From NCBI GenBank assembly GCA_018710945.1, contig DVIW01000011.1, positions 1 through 33,288 on the forward strand: DNA of 33,288 bases, read 5' to 3'. This document shows, one piece after another, positions 1 through 9,376 of this stretch (position 1 is the first letter of the stretch; each line of letters starts with the position of its first letter). This DNA is from Candidatus Aphodovivens avistercoris (GTDB taxonomy: Bacteria > Actinomycetota > Coriobacteriia > Coriobacteriales > Eggerthellaceae). The notes below the pieces were generated by a model. It saw only the letters and a list, made by a program, of their open reading frames with translations, was not told where the DNA came from and did not search any database. Both the position numbers and the translations under genes were made by a program.

Positions 1-3083
<3,083 letters not shown>

Positions 3084-3085
3084 CC

Positions 3086-3877
3086 ATGGCGCTGTTCGAC
3101 GAGACCGCCCGCATCCTGGAGAACCGCCAGGTGGGTCCCCGGCTGTGGCTTCTGCGGCTGGCCGCGCCGCAGCTGGCGGCCGCCATCCGGCCCGGCCAGT
3201 TCGTTCACATGCGCGTGCCCCGCATGGAGGCCCACATCCTGCGGCGCCCGTTCTCGGTGTACGCCGCCGACGCGGACGCCGGCGAGGTGGAGATCCTCTA
3301 CCAGGTGGTGGGCTTCGGCACCGACCACATGACCGCGCTTGAGCCTGGCGAGGAATGCGCGCTGCTCGGCCCGGTGGGCGCAGTGTGGAACCCGCCGGCG
3401 CGCGGGCGCTGCCTTCTGGTGGGCGGCGGCGTGGGCGCGGCGCCCCTGTTCATGCTCTGCCAGCAGATCGCGGCCTCCGAAGCGCAGGCAGACGTGGTGC
3501 TGGGCGCGCAGACGGAAGCGGCGCTCGTGTGCCGCGAGCGCTACGCGGAGGTGCTGGGCGCCGAGCCGGCCTGCGCCACCGACGACGGCACCTACGGGCG
3601 CGCGGGCTTCTGCACGTCGCTCGTGGAGGAGGCCCTGGCCGCAGCGCAGAAGGAGGGCGCGCCCTACGACTACGTGGCGGTGTGCGGGCCCGAGCCGCTG
3701 ATGAAGATCGTGGCGGGGCTGGCCGAAGCCGCCGATGTGCGCTGCGAGGTGTCTATGGAGAAGCGGATGGCCTGCGGAATAGGGGCGTGTTTGTCGTGCG
3801 TGGTGAACACGGTGGACGGCAAGAAGCGCGCCTGCGTGGACGGGCCGGTGTTCGACGCGCGGAAGGTGGTGTGGTAG
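3086..3877 (+). CDS. pyrK: Dihydroorotate dehydrogenase B electron-transfer subunit
   Basis: Iron-sulfur flavoprotein that passes electrons from PyrD to NAD+, allowing dihydroorotate oxidation without quinone, as expected in an anaerobe. I chose the ATG at 3086, 2 nt after the carB stop, because AAGGAG lies 5 nt upstream; an in-frame GTG at 3053 would overlap carB and has no better site. The 263-residue product is normal for the family. It has an N-terminal ferredoxin-reductase-like barrel with the FAD-binding RRPFSVY motif, a nucleotide-binding GGGVGAAPL loop, and a C-terminal [2Fe-2S] site with Cys230, Cys235, Cys238 and Cys250 in C-x4-C-x2-C-x11-C spacing. Its stop abuts the pyrD ATG, so translation is probably coupled. 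Confidence 0.97.
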   Translation: MALFDETARILENRQVGPRLWLLRLAAPQLAAAIRPGQFVHMRVPRMEAHILRRPFSVYAADADAGEVEILYQVVGFGTDHMTALEPGEECALLGPVGAVWNPPARGRCLLVGGGVGAAPLFMLCQQIAASEAQADVVLGAQTEAALVCRERYAEVLGAEPACATDDGTYGRAGFCTSLVEEALAAAQKEGAPYDYVAVCGPEPLMKIVAGLAEAADVRCEVSMEKRMACGIGACLSCVVNTVDGKKRACVDGPVFDARKVVW

Positions 3878-4816
3878 ATGGCTGTTGCACGTCGTCCCAA
3901 GGAAACCTTGGTCGACCTGCGCGTCGACCTGGGCGGGCTGGGCATGAAGAACCCGGTCACCACGGCGTCGGGGACGTTCGCCGCGGGAATGGAGTACGCC
4001 GACTTCGTGGACGTGGCCGCGCTGGGCGCCGTCACCACCAAGGGCGTGTCGTTGAACGGCTGGGAGGGCAACGCCTCCCCGCGCATCGCCGAGACCCCCT
4101 CGGGCATGCTGAACTCCATTGGCTTGCAGAACCCCGGCGTGGCGCACCTGAAGGAGGTCGAGCTGCCGTGGCTGGCAGAGCGCGGCGCGACGGCCATCGT
4201 GAACGTGTCGGGGCACAGCTTCGACGAGTACGTGCAGGTGATCGAGGCGCTGGAAGAGGCGCCGGTGGACGCCTACGAGGTGAACATCTCGTGCCCGAAC
4301 GTGGATGCGGGCGGCATGACCATCGGCACCGACCCGAAGAGCGTCACCGAGGTGGTGCGCCGCTGCCGTGCGGCCACGAAGCGCCCGCTCATCGTGAAGC
4401 TCACGCCCAACGTCACCGACATCGCCGAGATCGCCCGCGCGGCCGAGGCGGCCGGCGCCGACGCGCTGTCGCTCATCAACACGCTCATGGGCATGGCCGT
4501 GGACGCCGAGCGGCGCCGTCCCGTGCTGGCGCGCGTGGTGGGCGGGTTCTCCGGCCCGGCCGTGAAGCCCGTGGCGCTGCGCCTGGTGTGGGAGTGCCAC
4601 AAGGCCGTGAAGGTGCCGCTTCTGGGCATGGGCGGCATCGCCAACGGCACCGATGCGGTGGAGTTCATGCTGGCCGGCGCCACCGCGGTGGCGGTGGGCA
4701 CCGCCAACTTCTACAACCCTGTCGCCACCGTCGAGGTGATCGACGGCATCGCCGACTACTGCGAGCGCCACGGCGTCGCGCGCGCAGCCGATCTGATTGG
4801 AGCGTTGGAATGCTGA
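3878..4816 (+). CDS. pyrD: Dihydroorotate dehydrogenase, class 1B catalytic subunit
   Basis: FMN enzyme that oxidises dihydroorotate to orotate; it is the catalytic partner of the PyrK encoded immediately before it. The 312-residue product has the family length. The N-terminal VTTASGTF segment and the NISCPNV loop are conserved; Cys139 in that loop is the expected catalytic base of class 1 enzymes. Later GGIANGTDAVEFMLAGA and AVAVGTANF are the C-terminal phosphate-binding segments of the barrel. Class 1B (NAD-linked) is assigned from the adjacent pyrK. The ATG directly follows the pyrK TAG with no gap, and the 3' end overlaps pyrF by 7 nt. Confidence 0.97.
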   Translation: MAVARRPKETLVDLRVDLGGLGMKNPVTTASGTFAAGMEYADFVDVAALGAVTTKGVSLNGWEGNASPRIAETPSGMLNSIGLQNPGVAHLKEVELPWLAERGATAIVNVSGHSFDEYVQVIEALEEAPVDAYEVNISCPNVDAGGMTIGTDPKSVTEVVRRCRAATKRPLIVKLTPNVTDIAEIARAAEAAGADALSLINTLMGMAVDAERRRPVLARVVGGFSGPAVKPVALRLVWECHKAVKVPLLGMGGIANGTDAVEFMLAGATAVAVGTANFYNPVATVEVIDGIADYCERHGVARAADLIGALEC

Positions 4817-5529
4817 GCGATTTCAAGGGAATCCCCGCCAAGGACCGCATCATCGTCGCCTTCGACTGCGACGCTGCCGAGGCGCTGCGCCTGGCCGATG
4901 TGCTGCAGGGCAAGGCGAGCTGGGTGAAGGTGGGCATGACGCTGTACTACGCGGAAGGCCCCGCCATCGTGGCGCAGCTGAAGCGCCGCGGATTCAAGGT
5001 GTTTCTGGACCTGAAGTTCCACGACATCCCGCACCAGGTGGAGGGCGCCGCGGCGTCCGCGGCCGCCAGCGGGGCGGACATGGTGACCATGCACGCCTCG
5101 GGCGGGGTGGACATGATGCGCGCCGCCCAGCGCGGGGCCGAGGCCGCAGCCGGCGCGCAGGGGGCTCCCATCACGCTGGGCATCACGGTGCTGACCAGCA
5201 TGGACGAGCCCACCCTGCAGCGCATCGGCGTGGAGCGCCCCATGGCCGAGCAGGTGGGCGCCTTGGCGCGCCTGGCGCAGGAGGCGGGCATCTCCGGCGT
5301 GGTGGCCTCGCCGCAGGAGGCCGGCATGCTGCGCGAGATCCTGGGGCCCGACGCCTACATCGTCACGCCCGGCGTGCGCCCGGCCGGTTCGGCCAAGGGC
5401 GACCAGAGCCGCGTGGCCACGCCGGCGCAGGCCTTCGAGGCGGGCGCCTCGCACATCGTCGTGGGCCGGCCCATCACCCAGGCCGAAGACCCCGCGGCGG
5501 CGTTCGACGCCATCGTTTCGTCCCTTTAG
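4810..5529 (+). CDS. pyrF: Orotidine 5'-phosphate decarboxylase
   Basis: Decarboxylates OMP to UMP, the last step of de novo UMP synthesis. The 239-residue product starts at an ATG that overlaps the last codons of pyrD, so it is probably translationally coupled; GGAG at 4799-4802 lies about 7 nt upstream. The catalytic DLKFHDIP segment carries Asp67, Lys69 and Asp72 of the conserved D-x-K-x-x-D charge network. VTPGVRP and HIVVGRPIT near the C terminus form the phosphate-binding end of the TIM barrel. The same frame is open far upstream through pyrK and pyrD, but that part has no protein-like features and is a by-product of high GC. Confidence 0.97.
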   Translation: MLSDFKGIPAKDRIIVAFDCDAAEALRLADVLQGKASWVKVGMTLYYAEGPAIVAQLKRRGFKVFLDLKFHDIPHQVEGAAASAAASGADMVTMHASGGVDMMRAAQRGAEAAAGAQGAPITLGITVLTSMDEPTLQRIGVERPMAEQVGALARLAQEAGISGVVASPQEAGMLREILGPDAYIVTPGVRPAGSAKGDQSRVATPAQAFEAGASHIVVGRPITQAEDPAAAFDAIVSSL

Positions 5530-5536
5530 CGTGGTG

Positions 5537-5567
5537 GCCCTTGCATCATTTGGCCTGATGGGCTTTA
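5537..5567 (+). terminator. Possible weak terminator after pyrF
   Basis: CATCA (5544-5548) pairs with TGATG (5556-5560), and flanking GCC and GGC can extend the stem across a bulge. TTTA follows. The stem is short, so this is only a candidate 3' end for the pyrimidine operon. A second small hairpin, CGTCG-ATTG-CGACG, follows at about 5576-5589. Confidence 0.3.
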
Positions 5568-5657
5568 ATAGGCTTCGTCGATTGCGACGGCGCGTGTGCA
5601 GGTGCGTTGGATTTTTTCCGAATTGGCGCGCACCGCGTGCGTTTGCGCTGTTCGGCG

Positions 5658-5666
5658 TGCTAGTAT
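5658..5666 (+). promoter_or_regulatory. Extended -10 promoter of mihF
   Basis: TGC-TAGTAT is an extended -10 element (TGn before the hexamer); no good -35 lies 16-18 nt upstream. It sits about 37 nt before the mihF start, leaving room for the strong AGAAGGAG ribosome site at 5688-5695. The same (T/C)GC-TAnnAT word recurs before nine other genes here. Confidence 0.55.
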
Positions 5667-5703
5667 CGCACAATCGCTTTCAGCTACAGAAGGAGTACGA
5701 ACT

Positions 5704-6012
5704 ATGGCAATCCCTCAACTCAGCCCTGAAGAGCGCCAGGCTGCTTTGGAGAAGGCGAAGGCCGCCCGCATCAAGCGCGCCCAGGTCCGCGACGATTTGA
5801 AGTCCGGCAAGCTGAGCCTGAAAGACGTCCTGGGCATGAAGGACGACCCCATCGTCGGCCGCATGAAGGTGTCCACCCTCATCGAGACCCTGCCCGGCTA
5901 CGGCAAGGCCAAGGCCGAGAAGGTCATGAAGGATCTGCAGATCGCCGAGAGCCGCCGCCTGCGCGGTCTGGGCGAGCGCCAGCAGGCCGCCCTGCTGGAG
6001 CGTCTGGGCTAG
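5704..6012 (+). CDS. mihF: Integration host factor, actinobacterial type
   Basis: Small basic DNA-binding nucleoid protein of the mycobacterial/Streptomyces IHF family, unrelated to proteobacterial IhfA/B. The 102-residue product starts MAIPQLSPEERQ. It has a basic N-terminal helix rich in Lys and Arg and a C-terminal helix-two-turn-helix segment around LPGYGKAKAEKVM, typical for DNA binding. The ATG at 5704 is set by AGAAGGAG at 5688-5695 with 8 nt spacing; an upstream in-frame ATG at 5596 precedes the promoter and is rejected. mihF next to gmk and rpoZ is a conserved actinobacterial arrangement, which supports both the assignment and the taxonomic placement. Confidence 0.93.
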   Translation: MAIPQLSPEERQAALEKAKAARIKRAQVRDDLKSGKLSLKDVLGMKDDPIVGRMKVSTLIETLPGYGKAKAEKVMKDLQIAESRRLRGLGERQQAALLERLG

Positions 6013-6019
6013 TCGCCCC

Positions 6020-6592
6020 ATGCGCAACGGCAATCTATTCGTTATCTCCGGGCCATCGGGTGCTGGCAAAGGCACCTTGGTGGCCCGACTTGCGGAGAGG
6101 GTTCCCGACGTGTGGGTGTCCCGCTCGTCCACCACGCGCGCCCCACGCGAGGGCGAGGTGGACGGCGTGCACTACGACTTCCTTTCCGACGAGCGCTTCC
6201 GCGCCCTGGCCGAGGCCGACGGCTTTCTGGAGTGGGCGGAGTACTCCGACCACTGCTACGGCACCCCGCGCGCGAGCATCGAGGGGCAGCTGGCCGCCGG
6301 CAAGCAGATCGTGCTGGAGATCGACGTGCAGGGCGCCTTCCAGGTGCGCGCGAAGATGCCCGAAGCGCACCTGATTTTCATCGAGCCCCCTTCGCTTGAG
6401 GTGCTCGAGCAGCGCCTGCGCCAGCGCGGCACGGAGTCCGAGGAGACGGTGCGCAAGCGCATGAAGGCCGCCAGCGCCGAGCTGGCGCGCAAGGGCGACT
6501 ACGACATGGTTTTGATGAACGACGACCTCGACCGCGCGACCGACGAGCTTGTGGCCTACGTCAACGGCATCGCCGGCGAGGATGACCGATAA
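6020..6592 (+). CDS. gmk: Guanylate kinase
   Basis: Phosphorylates GMP to GDP with ATP, linking guanine salvage and synthesis to GTP and to (p)ppGpp supply. The 190-residue product has the P-loop GPSGAGKG at residues 11-18, the SRSSTTRAPREGE segment that binds GMP, and the EIDVQGA motif of the family. It starts 7 nt after mihF. No clear ribosome site lies directly upstream (the nearest GGAG is 19 nt away, inside mihF), so translation probably depends on coupling to mihF. rpoZ follows 15 nt downstream. Confidence 0.97.
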   Translation: MRNGNLFVISGPSGAGKGTLVARLAERVPDVWVSRSSTTRAPREGEVDGVHYDFLSDERFRALAEADGFLEWAEYSDHCYGTPRASIEGQLAAGKQIVLEIDVQGAFQVRAKMPEAHLIFIEPPSLEVLEQRLRQRGTESEETVRKRMKAASAELARKGDYDMVLMNDDLDRATDELVAYVNGIAGEDDR

Positions 6593-6607
6593 AGAAGGCA
6601 AGGACAG

Positions 6608-6868
6608 ATGAGCATTATCGAACCGAAGATCGACGAGCTGCTGGACGAGACCGACAACGACCGCTTCCTGCTGTGCGCGCTGGCTTCCAAGCGCGCCCAC
6701 GACATCAACGACATGATGCGCGGCCAGCGCGACCGCGCCATCCAGCTGCAGACCGCCGTCGAGATCGCCCGCGCGGCCGACAAGAAGCCGCTCACCATCG
6801 CGTTCAACGAGGTGGCCCGCGGCGACATCTCCTACGACCCGGCGACGATCGACGTGCACAATCACTAG
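6608..6868 (+). CDS. rpoZ: DNA-directed RNA polymerase omega subunit
   Basis: Small subunit that helps fold and assemble the beta' subunit of RNA polymerase. The 86-residue product starts MSIIEPKIDELL. It contains the family pattern around LCALASKRAHDINDM, where conserved Arg and Ala residues contact beta', followed by ALxFxEV-like KPLTIAFNEVARGDI. AAGGA at 6599-6603 lies 4 nt before the start. It is the last gene of the mihF-gmk-rpoZ group, and a strong hairpin begins immediately at its stop codon. Confidence 0.93.
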   Translation: MSIIEPKIDELLDETDNDRFLLCALASKRAHDINDMMRGQRDRAIQLQTAVEIARAADKKPLTIAFNEVARGDISYDPATIDVHNH

Positions 6869-6894
6869 TTTCGCGGTTCTGCCGAACCGCGAAA
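6869..6894 (+). terminator. Hairpin directly after rpoZ
   Basis: A perfect 11-bp inverted repeat, TTTCGCGGTTC (6869-6879) and GAACCGCGAAA (6884-6894), encloses a TGCC loop and begins at the base after the rpoZ stop. There is no T tract after it, so it may be a U-less terminator or a 3'-end stabilising hairpin. Confidence 0.6.
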
Positions 6895-6908
6895 CGGCCC
6901 GACGCTGC

Positions 6909-7009
6909 GACGCCTCCTGGCACCGGATCTTCGCGCGATCCTGAAGGCTCACGTACCGAAGTACGCTTCGCCTTCACGATCCCACGAATCTCCGGCACCA
7001 GGAGGCGTC
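6909..7009. repeat. 101-bp imperfect palindromic element
   Basis: Outer arms GACGCCTCCTGG (6909-6920) and CCAGGAGGCGTC (6998-7009) are exact reverse complements. Inside them, matching blocks CCGGA, TTCG, GATC and GAAGGC pair in register with short mismatched bulges. The apex is CGTAC-CGAA-GTACG (6952-6965). The whole can fold into one long interrupted hairpin. The form resembles a dispersed intergenic palindrome or a non-autonomous mobile element; only one copy is in this window, so the class is unproven. Confidence 0.75.
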
Positions 7010-7085
7010 TCGCTGACTTGGGGTCTTGATGGGATGTTTTGAAAAGCGGCTTCTCGCTGAATGGGGCTCTTGATGGAGGGTTTTG
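7008..7085. repeat. Two-copy degenerate direct repeat, 44-bp period
   Basis: TCTCGCTGA is followed in both copies by a TGGGG-TCTTGATGG-TTTTG pattern. Copy 1 is at 7008-7041 and copy 2 at 7052-7085, with one base shifted between them. Copy 1 starts inside the end of the preceding palindrome. Function unknown. Confidence 0.6.
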
Positions 7086-7305
7086 GGGTTCTACCTGGGA
7101 TGTTGGGATCGGGTTGAGGTGACCCTTTTCATCTGGGGTTTTGTTTTCGTTGAGTGATTGTTTGGTTTCGACCGCAGCGCTTTCCGGGTTCGGTTAGGGG
7201 TTTGTTTGGCTGCTGGACAGGCGAGACCCGCCGGTTGGGTGCGGCGGTTTTGTTTCTTGCGGTTTTCCGGGGCCTTGGTCCCGTTGTTGGAAGGGAGGGT
7301 GCGGC

Positions 7306-8520
7306 GTGGCGGAGTATCAGCGGATCTGCCTGGTGCATTACCATGAGATCGGGTTGAAGGGGCACAACCGCGCGGCGTTCGAGCAGCGGTTGCTGAAGAA
7401 CCTGGAGGCGCTGCTGGCGCCGTTTCCCGTGGTGACGATCCACCGCATCTCGGGGCGGCTGTGCGTGTTCCTGAAGGAGGGCACGGACTCTGCGGTCGCC
7501 TTGGAGGCTGCGGCGGTCATTGCGAAGGTGCCGGGCGTGGCGCGCGTGTCGTGCGGGTACAAGTGCGAGCGCGACTTGGACCAGATGGTGGAAGCGGGCA
7601 TCGCGGCCATGTCCGAGGCGGGGCCGGCGGAAAGCTTCAAGGTGCACGCGCGGCGCAGCCACACCGACTTCCCCGTAGGCTCCCTGGAGATGAACCGCAT
7701 CGTGGGCGGGCGCATCTCGGATGCGTTCCCGCAGGTGGCGGTCAAGATGAAGGATCCCGACGTGACGGTGGGCGTGGAGGTGGTGCAAAACGCCGCCTAC
7801 GTGTATGCGCGCAGCGAGCCGGGCATCGGCGGGCTTCCGGTGGGCAGCTCCGGGCGCGTGGTGTCGCTTCTGTCGTCGGGCATCGACTCGCCCGTGGCCT
7901 CGTGGAAGATGGCGCGGCGGGGTGCGGTGGTCATCGGCGTGCACTTCTCGGGTCGACCGCAGACCTCGGACGCCAGCGAGTGGCTGGTGGACGACATCGC
8001 GCGCGTGCTGGAGAAGACCGGCTGCATCGCGCGCGTCTACGTGGTGCCCTTCGGCGACTGCCAGCGCGAGATCGCCCTGGCTGCGCCGCCGTCGCTGCGC
8101 GTCATCCTGTACCGCCGCCTCATGTTCAAGGTGGCCGAAGAGCTGGCGCGGCGCGAGAAGGCTGGCGCGCTGGTGACGGGCGAGAGCCTGGGGCAGGTGG
8201 CCTCGCAGACCCTCGACAACATCCGCTGCACCGACGCGGCGGTGGATCTGCCCGTGTTCCGCCCGCTCATCGGCACCGACAAGCTGGAGATCATCCACGA
8301 GGCCGAGCGCCTGGGCACTTTCGAGATTTCGTCGCAGGACGCGCCGGACTGCTGCACGCTGTTCATGCCGCGCAGCCCCGAGACGCACGCGAAGCTGCCC
8401 GACGTGCTGGCCGCCGAGGAAGGGTTGCCCATTGAGCGCTGGGTTTCCGAGCTGGCCGACGCGGCCGAGCCGCACGACTACGCCTGCCCGGCCTTCGGCA
8501 AGCGCAAGAAGGACGCCTAG
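7306..8520 (+). CDS. thiI: tRNA 4-thiouridine synthase / thiamine sulfur carrier ThiI
   Basis: Uses ATP and sulfur from a cysteine desulfurase to make 4-thiouridine at position 8 of tRNA; it can also supply sulfur for the thiamine thiazole. The 404-residue product has an N-terminal ferredoxin-like plus THUMP region (to about residue 165) and an adenylating PP-loop SSGIDSP near residues 190-196. It lacks the C-terminal rhodanese domain of E. coli ThiI, so persulfide must come from a separate protein. Cys349-Cys350 in APDCCTLFMP lie where E. coli has its conserved Cys344. GTG at 7306 is chosen because GGGAGG lies 7 nt upstream. It appears to be a single-gene unit ended by the hairpin at 8557-8592. 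Confidence 0.93.
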   Translation: MAEYQRICLVHYHEIGLKGHNRAAFEQRLLKNLEALLAPFPVVTIHRISGRLCVFLKEGTDSAVALEAAAVIAKVPGVARVSCGYKCERDLDQMVEAGIAAMSEAGPAESFKVHARRSHTDFPVGSLEMNRIVGGRISDAFPQVAVKMKDPDVTVGVEVVQNAAYVYARSEPGIGGLPVGSSGRVVSLLSSGIDSPVASWKMARRGAVVIGVHFSGRPQTSDASEWLVDDIARVLEKTGCIARVYVVPFGDCQREIALAAPPSLRVILYRRLMFKVAEELARREKAGALVTGESLGQVASQTLDNIRCTDAAVDLPVFRPLIGTDKLEIIHEAERLGTFEISSQDAPDCCTLFMPRSPETHAKLPDVLAAEEGLPIERWVSELADAAEPHDYACPAFGKRKKDA

Positions 8521-8556
8521 GGGCGTCGCGCAAGAAACGCGTTGGATCCGCGCAGA

Positions 8557-8592
8557 AACGGCGCGTCCTGCCGGCAAGCAGGGCGCGCCGTT
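8557..8592 (+). terminator. Strong hairpin after thiI
   Basis: Fourteen-bp arms, 8557-8570 and 8579-8592, pair with a single G-T wobble around the 8-nt loop CCGGCAAG. The stem is very GC-rich. No T tract follows, but the position 36 nt after the thiI stop fits a transcription end. Confidence 0.65.
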
Positions 8593-8628
8593 CGCGTTAG
8601 GACGGTGCCAGATGCGCGCAAGGTTTTG

Positions 8629-8650
8629 ACGGCGGTTGCGCAACCGCCGT
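8629..8650. repeat. Perfect 22-bp palindrome upstream of comEA
   Basis: ACGGCGGTTGC joined to GCAACCGCCGT with no spacer. It lies 45 nt before the comEA start, immediately after a TTGACG (8626-8631) that resembles a -35 box. A symmetric site in this position fits a dimeric repressor operator better than a terminator, since there is no loop. Confidence 0.55.
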
Positions 8651-8694
8651 GCAAGGTGGCGGCGCTACCCTTTCGGGGACGAAAGGAGGGCGCC

Positions 8695-9372
8695 ATGGCC
8701 TTGGAAGATCCCATCCCCTTCGCCGCGCCGGGGAAGAAGGAGCATCAGCGGCACCGGCGCATCGCGGGCATCGGGGCGGCGCTGGCCTGTTTGGTCCTCG
8801 TCGGCATCGTCGTGGGCGGGGCTCTGCTCGGTTCGGCGGGAGAGTCGTTCACGCTCGACGCGGCGGACGCCCCTTCGCTGGCCGATGCGGAGGCGGGGGC
8901 GGATGACGCAGCGGAAGCGGAAGCGGAGCCGGCCCCGGCGGTCGTGGTGCACGTGAGCGGCGCCGTGGCGGCTCCCGGCGTGTACGAGCTGGAAGAGGGC
9001 GCGCGCGTGCAGGACGCCCTCGATGCGGCGGGCGGGGCGTCGGCGGACGCCTGCCCCGACGCGCTGAACCTGGCGCGCGTGGTGGCAGACGGCGAGCAGG
9101 TGGTCGTGCCCACCGTGGAAGAGGAGGCGGCTCAGGAGCAGGCCGGTGCGGCGGGAGCCTCAGGAAGCGTGGCTGGCGGCAAGGTGAACATCAACACGGC
9201 CACGGCGGAGCAGCTGGACGCGTTGCCGGGCGTGGGGCCCGCCACGGCCGAGAAGATCATCGCCGACCGCGAGGCGAACGGGCCCTTCGCCTCCCCTGAG
9301 GACCTCAAGCGCGTCTCGGGCATCGGCGACAAGAAGTACGAAGAGCTGGCTGACCTCGTGAGCGTGGGGTAG
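8695..9372 (+). CDS. comEA: Competence DNA-binding protein ComEA
   Basis: Membrane-anchored DNA receptor for uptake of transforming DNA. The 225-residue product has a charged cytoplasmic start, one membrane helix at about residues 24-46, an acidic Ala/Glu linker (56-80), an SLBB domain (about 82-140, VHVSGAVAAPGVY) and a C-terminal helix-hairpin-helix DNA-binding domain (163-225) with NINTATAEQLDALPGVG and VSGIGDKKYEEL. ATG 8695 is fixed by AGGAGG at 8684-8689; an earlier in-frame ATG at 8542 precedes the thiI hairpin and would destroy the membrane topology. comEC follows 4 nt later. Whether the organism is naturally competent cannot be judged from two genes. Confidence 0.95.
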   Translation: MALEDPIPFAAPGKKEHQRHRRIAGIGAALACLVLVGIVVGGALLGSAGESFTLDAADAPSLADAEAGADDAAEAEAEPAPAVVVHVSGAVAAPGVYELEEGARVQDALDAAGGASADACPDALNLARVVADGEQVVVPTVEEEAAQEQAGAAGASGSVAGGKVNINTATAEQLDALPGVGPATAEKIIADREANGPFASPEDLKRVSGIGDKKYEELADLVSVG

Positions 9373-9376
9373 GGCG

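Larger units (their letters stand above)
6869..7305. other. Gene-free 437-bp region between rpoZ and thiI
   Basis: No protein-like reading frame was recognised. In order it holds the rpoZ hairpin (6869-6894), a 101-bp imperfect palindrome (6909-7009), a two-copy direct repeat of 44-bp period (7008-7085), and about 200 bp of G/T-rich sequence without a recognisable gene. The last bases carry the thiI ribosome site, GGGAGG at 7293-7298. I see no clear thiI promoter and no riboswitch. Confidence 0.7.

Noticed and set aside
3355..4809. Long open frame running into pyrF from upstream
   Set aside because: It lies in a shifted frame over pyrK and pyrD and has no domain-like sequence; high GC removes stop codons. 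Only the part from 4810 is pyrF.
7129..7305. Possible TPP riboswitch or small gene before thiI
   Set aside because: I looked for the conserved thi-box features (CTGAGA and the pairing segments) and did not find them; the short frames here run into thiI out of frame.
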